A stretch of 6,213 bases of DNA from contig JAAZOA010000253.1 in NCBI GenBank assembly GCA_012798055.1, positions 1-6,213 of the forward strand, given 5' to 3'. The notes below the pieces were generated by a model. That model made no database searches, had not been told where the DNA came from, and was given only the letters and a program-made list of their open reading frames with translations. A program made the position numbers and the translations under genes. The DNA comes from Syntrophomonadaceae bacterium. Lineage in GTDB: Bacteria > Bacillota > Syntrophomonadia > Syntrophomonadales > Syntrophomonadaceae. Shown piece by piece: positions 1 to 4,877 of this stretch. The number at the start of each line of letters is the position of its first letter. The first letter of the stretch is position 1.

Positions 1-65
1 AATGCCAGCAGAAAGGTGAGTTGATGTTTAGGACTGGAAAGGGTACTTGAGATGGCGCCCCGCAT
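1..65 (-). CDS. Possible start of a leftward gene, cut by the window edge
   Basis: An ATG at 65-63 on the minus strand opens a reading frame that stays open to the left edge. It gives 21 full residues, beginning MRGAISSTLSS and ending LTFLLA. A strong ribosome binding site, GAGGAGG (75-81), lies 9 bases upstream, and this is the main reason to call it. The gene would be divergent from the NRDE gene that starts at 228. The last visible residues are hydrophobic, which could be the beginning of a membrane segment or signal peptide, but too little is present to say. No family is recognisable. The call rests on the ribosome binding site and the open frame only, and the frame could be open by chance over so short a distance. 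Confidence 0.35.
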   Translation of the reverse strand, partial: MRGAISSTLSSPKHQLTFLLA

Positions 66-116
66 GTCTATCTACCTCCTCTGTTTGTCGCGCCGCGAGC
101 CTGGTAATGCAGCAGC

Positions 117-125
117 TCTATAACA
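117..125 (-). promoter_or_regulatory. Possible extended -10 promoter for the leftward partial gene
   Basis: On the minus strand the sequence reads TGTTATAGA, which is an extended -10 (TGn) followed by TATAGA, four of six matches to TATAAT. No convincing -35 lies at 16-18 bases; a TTGCGG (142-147) is 19 bases away. Transcription would start near 110, giving a leader of about 45 bases before the ATG at 65. Weak call. Confidence 0.25.
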
Positions 126-150
126 TGGATACGGTTTCTGGCCGCAAAGC

Positions 151-180
151 TTGCAAAATATGGATGTTTTTTGATATTGT
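151..180 (+). promoter_or_regulatory. Possible promoter for the NRDE and flavoprotein genes
   Basis: TTGCAA (151-156, four of six matches to the -35 consensus) is followed after 16-18 bases by GATATT or TATTGT (173-180), both imperfect -10 hexamers. The position fits a leader of roughly 40 bases before the ATG at 228. Both boxes are degenerate, so this is only the best candidate in the gap. Confidence 0.25.
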
Positions 181-227
181 CGACCCGGCGGGGAAGAAGT
201 GATAAATTTTTATTGAGGTGAAAAATT

Positions 228-1016
228 ATGTGTCTGATTCTATGGGCTCTTGACCGCCATCCCCGCTACAAGCTGGTCATAATCGCCAACCGGGATGAGT
301 TCTATGACCGTCCTACTGCTCCAGTGGCCTTCTGGGAGGACTGCCCCTCTCTACTGGCCGGCCGGGATGAGAAGGAGGGTGGGACTTGGATGGGGATCAC
401 TACCGATGGACGCTGGGCGGCTTTGACCAATTACCGAGATCCCTCCGATTTCAACTCGAAGGCGCCTTCCCGCGGGCGCCTGGTACTGGCATTCCTGCAG
501 GGTGAGATCGATGCCCACGATTATATGCAAGGCCTTATGCGTGCAGGAGAGCCGTATAACGGATACAACCTGCTGGCTGGCACCTTCGACCGCATATTTT
601 ATTGCTCCAACCGGGATCATGGACCAGTGCAGGAAGTAGGTAGAGGCGTGCATGGCCTCAGCAACGGCCTGCTCAATACCCCCTGGCCCAAAGTGATCAA
701 CGGCAAGAGGGCCCTGGAATCGGCTCTGGGTGAGGAGCACATTGATATAGAGCACCTATTTGCTATCCTGGCCGATCAGGAAATACCGCCGGACCATGAA
801 ATCATCTCCACGGGCATCGCCTGGGAACTGGAGAGGGAGCTGGCCTCCCTGCATGTAGTGAGCCGGGAGTACAATTACGGAACCAGGTCCAGCAGTGTGG
901 TCCTGATCGACCGCCATGATCAGGTCCGGTTCTGGGAGCGCACCTTCACCCCTTTTCAGCCGGAGCTTTACAGCCAGGCATATTTCGAATTCAAGGCAGA
1001 GAATATCATCCTGTAG
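228..1016 (+). CDS. NRDE family protein (TANGO2-like, DUF833)
   Basis: This 262-residue protein belongs to the NRDE/TANGO2 family, a length normal for it. The hallmarks are visible in order: Met-Cys at the N-terminus with the conserved Cys2, the name-giving Asn-Arg-Asp-Glu at 21-24, GGTWMG at 51-56, TNYRD at 67-71 followed by SRG at 81-83, GYNLLAG at 112-118, GLSN at 143-146 followed by PWPKV at 152-156, and YGTRSSS at 217-223 leading into a final strand. There is no signal peptide or membrane segment, so it should be cytoplasmic. The biochemical function of bacterial members is not settled; the N-terminal cysteine and fold recall Ntn hydrolases, and eukaryotic TANGO2 homologues have been linked to heme handling. 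The start is fixed by GAGGTG (215-220), 7 bases upstream. It is probably co-transcribed with the flavoprotein gene 75 bases downstream. Confidence 0.93.
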   Translation: MCLILWALDRHPRYKLVIIANRDEFYDRPTAPVAFWEDCPSLLAGRDEKEGGTWMGITTDGRWAALTNYRDPSDFNSKAPSRGRLVLAFLQGEIDAHDYMQGLMRAGEPYNGYNLLAGTFDRIFYCSNRDHGPVQEVGRGVHGLSNGLLNTPWPKVINGKRALESALGEEHIDIEHLFAILADQEIPPDHEIISTGIAWELERELASLHVVSREYNYGTRSSSVVLIDRHDQVRFWERTFTPFQPELYSQAYFEFKAENIIL

Positions 1017-1091
1017 AGCAGCATGTGGGTAATCAGCCAATATGCGAGTTGCCGCCTTTTGGCGTTACATGGACATGGGGGAGGGAAGGGG

Positions 1092-1889
1092 ATGACAAAG
1101 AAAGTGGTGGCTTTCATGGGAAGCTACCGGAAAGGCAGTACCCTCAAGATTGTCGAGCGTTTTGAAAGTGAGCTCAGGGCCTTGGGGGAGGTGGAATTCA
1201 AGTACTTCTGGCTTAAAGACCTGCATATGAAACCGTGCCGGGGCTGCGGGCTATGCATTTCCAAGGGGGAGGAATTTTGTCCCCTCAAGGATGACCGTGA
1301 CCAGATATATGCTGGCCTAATGGAAGCAGATGGGGTGATTTTGGCCACCCCCGTCTATTCTCTTCAGGTTACCGCCCTGATGAAAAACATGGTGGACCGC
1401 CTGGCTTTCATATTTCACCGGCCCCGCTGCTTTGGCAAGACTTTTATCCCAATAGTCACCCAGGGAGTATATGGTATGGAAAAGGTGGCCCTGTACCTTG
1501 ACGAAGCGGCCAGGTTATGGGGTTTCAGAACCTGCACGGGGGTGGCCCTGACGATTCCATGGGACAAACTCCTGCCAGAGGAAGAGGAGCAGATAGATGG
1601 TGCTGTGAAACGGAAAGCGGCAGATTTCTTCATGCAGCCTCACAATCCGTTACTACCGGTTCCAAGCCTAAAAGAAGTTATGATGTTCCATGGGGTGAGG
1701 TCTTTCCACATGGCCAATGTAGGGCTGCCAGCCGACCACGATTATTATATGCAGCAGGGCTGGTTCACATCGGATTATTTTTATCCGGTAAAAATATGCT
1801 GGTATAAAAAGTTGATTGGATCCTGGGTAGGCAGAAAATCGCGGCAGCAGGCTCAAAAAATCCAACAAGCCCGGGATTTACTGCCCTAA
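1092..1889 (+). CDS. Flavodoxin-fold NAD(P)H-dependent FMN reductase-like protein, probable iron-sulfur flavoprotein
   Basis: This 265-residue protein has an NADPH-dependent FMN reductase/flavodoxin-like domain in its first 180 residues. GSYRKGST (10-17) matches the FMN phosphate-binding loop, and ATPVYSLQVTALMKNMVDRL (85-104) is the usual second flavin-contacting segment. Between them, C49, C52, C55 and C63 form C-X2-C-X2-C-X7-C followed by an Asp pair. This fits the compact cluster motif of iron-sulfur flavoproteins (Isf), so a 4Fe-4S cluster next to FMN and a role in electron transfer are likely; the physiological partner cannot be read. Residues 185-265 are an extra tail, rich in aromatic and basic residues, that I do not recognise. 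The chosen ATG has GGGGAGGG (1077-1084) 7 bases upstream, and the protein starts directly at the first flavin-fold strand. A longer frame from 1023 lacks a ribosome site. The end overlaps the convergent membrane-protein gene by 12 bases. Confidence 0.88.
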   Translation: MTKKVVAFMGSYRKGSTLKIVERFESELRALGEVEFKYFWLKDLHMKPCRGCGLCISKGEEFCPLKDDRDQIYAGLMEADGVILATPVYSLQVTALMKNMVDRLAFIFHRPRCFGKTFIPIVTQGVYGMEKVALYLDEAARLWGFRTCTGVALTIPWDKLLPEEEEQIDGAVKRKAADFFMQPHNPLLPVPSLKEVMMFHGVRSFHMANVGLPADHDYYMQQGWFTSDYFYPVKICWYKKLIGSWVGRKSRQQAQKIQQARDLLP

Positions 1890-2702
1890 ATCCGGAATCT
1901 GCATATGCCTGAAATAAGCCCAGGACAGGCCTGCGCTCACCAGGCTCAGTCCCAAAAATATGAACATGACAGTATAATCGGGGGCAGCATGGCGATAGAA
2001 GGGACCGAACCACTCCCCGAAAGCCACCGAGAAACACAGGGTCAGGATTTTGATCAGGGCTACGCCTGCCAGGATATCACCCCAGGGACGCCTGCGCAGG
2101 AGCAGGTAGGCGATGATGGCGAAGGCAGGGAAAACAACCCCCAGGTCCAATACGAAAACCCCGTAGGTGTCTGGTGTTATGTGCTCGGCAATAGAGCCGC
2201 TGATCTTGACCAGCCAGAGTGGCACCAGGATAGCCAGGATCGCCAGGAGGAAAAAAGCAATTGCGTTTCTCAGCCGGGGTGGCATATCGATGCCTGCCAG
2301 GGATTCGGAACGAAAAGCCAGCAGGCCTACTATCAAGCTGTACAGAGAGAGGCCGAAGATGGCCAGGTAAAGCAGGTACAGGGAAGTATAGCCACCCTGG
2401 AAGGCGTACAAGCCGTATCCATAGAGGAAGTAGCCAGCTAGGCCCAGGGCAGTGATAAAAGGCTTGACCGCAGGGCGCATCATTATATACATGGATAAGA
2501 GCAGGAGCATAGCTGAAGCGGGCAGGGAAATTATATCCTGGGCGATCGAACCTGCAACCAGAAATTCGGTGATCGCACCGGTAGCCAATAGGTCAGTATA
2601 TAGCTGCGGGTAGAAGACACCCCGCAATGATGCATAGAATGCAAGCAGCGACAGGACTGCAGTCATGATCGAGGCTACCCGTACACGTTTGATATCCAGC
2701 AT
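1878..2702 (-). CDS. Multi-pass membrane protein of unknown function
   Basis: The 274-residue product is very hydrophobic, with about eight predicted helices near residues 9-29, 52-72, 81-101, 106-129, 147-167, 182-202, 208-226 and 243-263. The longer polar stretches lie at 30-50, 131-146 and 228-242. It starts with a short basic segment (MLDIKRVRV), consistent with a cytoplasmic N-terminus. I recognise no transporter or enzyme motif, and no signature such as a histidine cluster or ATP-binding site is present, so no function is assigned. The start is the ATG at 2702, because AAGGAGGG (2708-2715) lies 5 bases upstream. An in-frame ATG at 2726 would have the ribosome site inside the coding region. 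It is a single-gene unit: its 3' end runs into the convergent flavoprotein gene, and its upstream side faces a long non-coding gap. Confidence 0.85.
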   Translation of the reverse strand: MLDIKRVRVASIMTAVLSLLAFYASLRGVFYPQLYTDLLATGAITEFLVAGSIAQDIISLPASAMLLLLSMYIMMRPAVKPFITALGLAGYFLYGYGLYAFQGGYTSLYLLYLAIFGLSLYSLIVGLLAFRSESLAGIDMPPRLRNAIAFFLLAILAILVPLWLVKISGSIAEHITPDTYGVFVLDLGVVFPAFAIIAYLLLRRRPWGDILAGVALIKILTLCFSVAFGEWFGPFYRHAAPDYTVMFIFLGLSLVSAGLSWAYFRHMQIPDLGQ

Positions 2703-2725
2703 ATTATCCCTCCTTCTATGCCTCA

Positions 2726-2731
2726 ATTATA
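2726..2731 (-). promoter_or_regulatory. Candidate -10 element close to the membrane-protein gene
   Basis: The minus strand reads TATAAT exactly, 24 bases before the ATG at 2702. This would give a leader of about 17 bases, just enough for the ribosome site. No good -35 hexamer is found 16-18 bases upstream; that position is next to the tandem repeat at 2728-2747, so an activator-dependent promoter is possible. Confidence 0.35.
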
Positions 2732-2747
2732 TACAAATATATACAAA
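2728..2747. repeat. Perfect tandem 10-base repeat in the membrane-gene promoter region
   Basis: TATATACAAA occurs twice with no gap (2728-2737 and 2738-2747); read on the minus strand this is TTTGTATATA twice. The period of one helical turn and the position over or beside the -10 element of the leftward gene are what one expects of a tandem operator. It could equally be a local AT-rich duplication without function. Confidence 0.5.
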
Positions 2748-2768
2748 ACGGACTCATTTTTTAAGACA

Positions 2769-2797
2769 CTGATAAGGCATATCCGGCTCATTATACT
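2769..2797 (+). promoter_or_regulatory. Weak rightward promoter candidate before the hairpin-rich gap
   Basis: CTGATA (2769-2774, four of six to TTGACA), a 17-base spacer and TATACT (2792-2797, five of six to TATAAT). If real, it would transcribe the structured non-coding stretch from about 2804 onward, toward the CoA-binding gene. Confidence 0.25.
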
Positions 2798-2818
2798 TTG
2801 CTGGAATATGTGGATAAA
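2790..2818 (-). promoter_or_regulatory. Second candidate promoter for the membrane-protein gene
   Basis: The minus strand has a perfect TATAAT (2790-2795), with TTTATC (2813-2818; three of six matches to the -35 consensus) 17 bases upstream. Transcription would start near 2783 and give an 80-base leader that includes the tandem repeat at 2728-2747. A plus-strand TATACT (2792-2797) overlaps it, so the site could be used in either direction. Confidence 0.35.
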
Positions 2819-3050
2819 AGGAAGCATGAAATACAGAACGCTTGAAAGCGCTGCACTTGCAGGGTAAACAGAGCCTAAAAATGAAGGTTGCGCGGTGGCG
2901 ATTCCATGAATCGGCAACAAACCGGAGTTTTGCCCTACCGGATAAACAGGACTGCCCAAGTATGAATACCCCTGAAGACAAATTGGCCTGCGAGAGAGCT
3001 CTGGAGGGCCATGATCTAACTGGCGAAGGAGCTAAACGACAGGGATTATT
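2804..3050 (+). other. Hairpin-rich non-coding stretch, possible structured RNA
   Basis: No reading frame here has a ribosome site or recognisable protein. Several local stems are visible: CTGC-ACTT-GCAG (2851-2862); a strong one in which GTTGC (2887-2891) pairs with GCAAC (2914-2918) and CGATTC (2899-2904) pairs with GAATCG (2908-2913), leaving one 7-base bulge; CCGG (2922-2925) with CCGG (2938-2941); and AGCTC (2997-3001) with GAGCT (3029-3033) enclosing GCCA (3008-3011) with TGGC (3021-3024). I compared it by eye with tRNA, 4.5S SRP RNA, RNase P, tmRNA and the common riboswitches and found no match. It could be an unclassified small RNA, a leader, or the remains of decayed sequence. Confidence 0.3.
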
Positions 3051-3058
3051 GCTATAAT
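3050..3058 (+). promoter_or_regulatory. Extended -10 promoter of the CoA-binding selenoprotein gene
   Basis: TGCTATAAT contains a perfect TATAAT (3053-3058) preceded by the TGn extension. The -35 position (around 3030-3035) has no good hexamer, as is common for extended -10 promoters. Transcription from about 3065 would give a 33-base leader that contains the ribosome site at 3081-3089. Confidence 0.5.
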
Positions 3059-3097
3059 TAAGGTAAAGGAAGCCAACTGTAAAGGGGAGTTTTGGAA

Positions 3098-3520
3098 ATG
3101 TGGGCCGACCCCCAGGATCAGGTTAAGAAACAGCTTCTGCAGAGCTGCCGCACCATTGCTGTAGTAGGTTTGAATGACGATCTCAGCAGTCCCAGCAATT
3201 ACGTCTCCCGCTATCTCATGCAGCAGGGCTACAAAATCGTACCGGTCAATCCCAATCTGGAAGAAGTCCTGGGGGAGCAGGCCTACCCGGACCTGAAGTC
3301 CATCCCGTTCAAAGTGGATGTAGTGGATGTCTTTCGACGCAGTGACGCGGTGTTCGAGATTGTCAAAACGGCTCAAGAGATCGGTATTCCAGCCGTATGG
3401 GTGCAGCTACACATCGACTGCAGCGAGGAGACGATGCAGTATGCTAGAGAACATCACTTGCTGCTGATAAAAGATGCCTGAATGATGGTGGAGCACAGCA
3501 GGCTGCTGGGCAGAAAATGA
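3098..3520 (+). CDS. CoA-binding domain protein (YccU/CoA_binding_2 family), probable selenoprotein with Sec at TGA 3479-3481
   Basis: Residues 1-127 form a Rossmann-like CoA-binding domain: AVVGLNDDLSSPSNYVSRYL (21-40), GYKIVPVNP (44-52), VLGEQAYPDL (57-66), VDVVDVFRRS (73-82) and VWVQLHI (100-106). In homologues this domain binds coenzyme A in the cytoplasm; the wider role is not well defined. The conventional reading stops at TGA 3479-3481 after LLLIKDA, without the family's C-terminal tail. From memory, E. coli YccU ends VVMDRC followed by PAIEIPRLGLAK. Here the TGA takes the place of that cysteine, and the next codons give MMVEHSRLLGRK. The tail is again 12 residues, keeps Glu, Arg-Leu and the final Lys, and ends at TGA 3518-3520. 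With TGA read as selenocysteine (residue 128) the protein has 140 residues. A SECIS-like hairpin follows the TGA. The start is the ATG at 3098, 8 bases after AAAGGGGAG (3081-3089). A TTG at 3092 is too close to that site. Alternatives are a nonsense mutation or a sequencing error. Confidence 0.85.
3493..3511 (+). promoter_or_regulatory. Candidate bacterial SECIS element (selenocysteine insertion signal)
   Basis: GCACAGCA (3493-3500), loop GGC (3501-3503) and TGCTGGGC (3504-3511) form a stem of two pairs, an A-G mismatch and five pairs. The loop G is reached 19 bases after TGA 3479-3481. In E. coli fdhF the equivalent GG follows the UGA by about 18 bases, and the apical sequence GCAGGUCUGC there is close to GCAGGCUGC here. 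Bacterial SECIS elements lie in the coding region directly after the UGA and are bound by SelB, and this one is inside the coding tail. The lower stem is weak, and a bulged U as in fdhF is not obvious. Confidence 0.65.
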
Positions 3521-3542
3521 TATAACCTTGAAGGGTTGCTGA

Positions 3543-3584
3543 CAGCCGGTCTGTGGTTTAATCTGCAGGCTGGTTTTTATTTTT
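3543..3584 (+). terminator. Probable rho-independent terminator of the CoA-binding gene
   Basis: CAGCC (3543-3547) can pair with GGCTG (3568-3572), or CAGC plus CTG with CAG plus GCTG, and the hairpin is followed by T5-A-T5 (3574-3584). It starts 22 bases after the second TGA and overlaps the last codons of the convergent radical-SAM gene, so it serves the rightward transcript. The loop is large (20 bases), which lowers confidence. Confidence 0.4.
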
Positions 3585-4877
3585 GGCCTTGAAGGCAGCC
3601 AGGGTTTCATTGATGCGCCCTTGCAGCCATTCCTGGTCGAATTCCGAATCATAGACAAAACGAGCTTCACTGGCACGATCCCAGTCGTCAGCAGGATTAA
3701 GATGGCATACCCTTGCGTATAGAGTTGAGCCGGGCAGGGGTAGAGGGACATTGAACGATATTTCATCCAGGGGCAGATTCATTGCATGAGCAAAAGTCTT
3801 TTCAATATCCTGGGTGGTTTCACCTGGATAGCCGACCATGAAAAACCCTGCTGCTTTAATGCCCGCTTGGGCAAAGCGGGTAACGGCGTTCAATCCATCC
3901 TGCACTGTGCTGGACTTTTGCATCAGACTGAGAGTAGCGTCGCTGCCGGATTCCAGCCCCAGGTATACCTTGACACATCCGGCTTCTTTCATCAGGTTGA
4001 CCGTCCACTCATCGATGCCCCTCGTTCGGGACAGACAGGTCCAATCAATTGAAAATCCCCGTCGTTGCTTCTGCCGGCAGAACTCCTGCAAATAATCCAG
4101 GTCCAGGGTGAAGGAATCATCGGCGATCCAAAGGCGGTCATATCCTAGAGAAACGATGTCTTGTATCTCCGTAAAGACATTGCCCAGGTCAGGCTTGCGG
4201 AACAAATTGCCCCAAATCGGTTTGGAACAGAAATCGCAAGAATAGGGGCAACCCCGGGTAACCATCAAGGTGGCTGGCCGTATCTGTTCGCTGGCCGCCC
4301 AGTGCTCCTGGTAACGTTCATGAGGAAATCCACTGCGATCAGGCATCGGCAAACGGTTGATAAGTCCTGTGGGGTGATGAACCGGTCGGCTGGCAATAAC
4401 CTTGCCGCCCCTTTGCAGGTATATGCCCGGGAAGTAATTGACATCGATGCTGCCTATCAGGCGCTGCCGGTCACCCGCTGCCAGGTAATCCAGGCAAAAG
4501 CGGGGGAAAGTTAGATCGGCTTCACCCTGGAAAACCAGGTCGAAGCAGGACAAAAAGCGCTGCGGATAGACGGTGGGCAGCGGGCCTCCGGTTACCAGCA
4601 GAACTTCCGGAAGCGAGCATTTGAGCTGGACTGCCATATCGAGGGCAGTGCGGCTTAAACTGACCATGATCGATATGCCAACAATGTCGGGCTGATGGGA
4701 AATGATCTTGGCCAAGGCTGTTTCCGGCGTCTCAAAGGTGCAGTCAACCACTGCCACATCAACCCCAAGGGCCTTTAACTGGCTCTGGAGATACGCTATG
4801 CCCAGGGGATGAAAAAGCTTGGCCACCGGATCTTTTCTGCGAAAATATGGATAGACTAATACCACTTTGCTATTCAT
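3558..4877 (-). CDS. Radical SAM protein with N-terminal cobalamin-binding-like domain
   Basis: The 439-residue product has the two-domain plan of B12-binding radical-SAM enzymes (BchE-like group). Residues 3-130 form the Rossmann-like domain: VVLVYPYF (5-12), HPLGIAYLQSQL (23-34), DIVGISI (64-70), VLLVTGGPLPTVYP (92-105) and DLVFQGEAD (113-121). The usual DxHxxG cobalamin ligand motif is not seen, so cobalamin would be bound base-off without a protein histidine, or not at all. The radical-SAM core starts near 200, with C210, C214 and C217 (CPYSCDFC) for the 4Fe-4S cluster, VYLGLESGSD (304-313) and GFFMVGYPGET (344-354). The substrate cannot be inferred; such enzymes often methylate or rearrange unactivated carbons. 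The start is the ATG at 4877, with GAGGAG (4885-4890) 7 bases upstream, directly before the first strand. It overlaps the stop of the upstream gene by 8 bases, which indicates translational coupling. A longer frame to 5054 lies wholly inside that gene and is rejected. Confidence 0.92.
   Translation of the reverse strand: MNSKVVLVYPYFRRKDPVAKLFHPLGIAYLQSQLKALGVDVAVVDCTFETPETALAKIISHQPDIVGISIMVSLSRTALDMAVQLKCSLPEVLLVTGGPLPTVYPQRFLSCFDLVFQGEADLTFPRFCLDYLAAGDRQRLIGSIDVNYFPGIYLQRGGKVIASRPVHHPTGLINRLPMPDRSGFPHERYQEHWAASEQIRPATLMVTRGCPYSCDFCSKPIWGNLFRKPDLGNVFTEIQDIVSLGYDRLWIADDSFTLDLDYLQEFCRQKQRRGFSIDWTCLSRTRGIDEWTVNLMKEAGCVKVYLGLESGSDATLSLMQKSSTVQDGLNAVTRFAQAGIKAAGFFMVGYPGETTQDIEKTFAHAMNLPLDEISFNVPLPLPGSTLYARVCHLNPADDWDRASEARFVYDSEFDQEWLQGRINETLAAFKAKNKNQPAD

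Noticed and set aside
1023..1091. Earlier start for the flavoprotein at 1023
   Set aside because: No ribosome site precedes it, and the added 23 residues come before the first strand of the fold; the ATG at 1092 has a good site.
1905..2441. Rightward 178-residue frame opposite the membrane-protein gene
   Set aside because: It is rich in Gln and Glu, as expected of the antisense of hydrophobic codons, and has no ribosome site or family similarity.
2899..2925. GGCAAC motif recalling a SAM-I riboswitch
   Set aside because: The other conserved SAM-I segments and a terminator are absent; only a short chance match remains.
2754..2981. Leftward frames of 75-78 residues in the same gap
   Set aside because: No suitable ribosome site and no protein-like pattern; they overlap promoter sequences.
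2842..3057. 71-residue rightward frame in the non-coding gap
   Set aside because: It begins at TTG without a ribosome site, covers several hairpins and the extended -10 promoter, and resembles no protein.
3098..3481. CoA-binding gene as a plain 127-residue protein ending at the first TGA
   Set aside because: It would lack the conserved C-terminal tail of the family, whereas that tail is found in frame immediately after the TGA at the right length, followed by a second stop.
3098..3520. Genome-wide reassignment of TGA to tryptophan or glycine
   Set aside because: The other long genes here contain no in-frame TGA, tryptophan is encoded by TGG throughout, and the extension itself ends sensibly at TGA 3518-3520.
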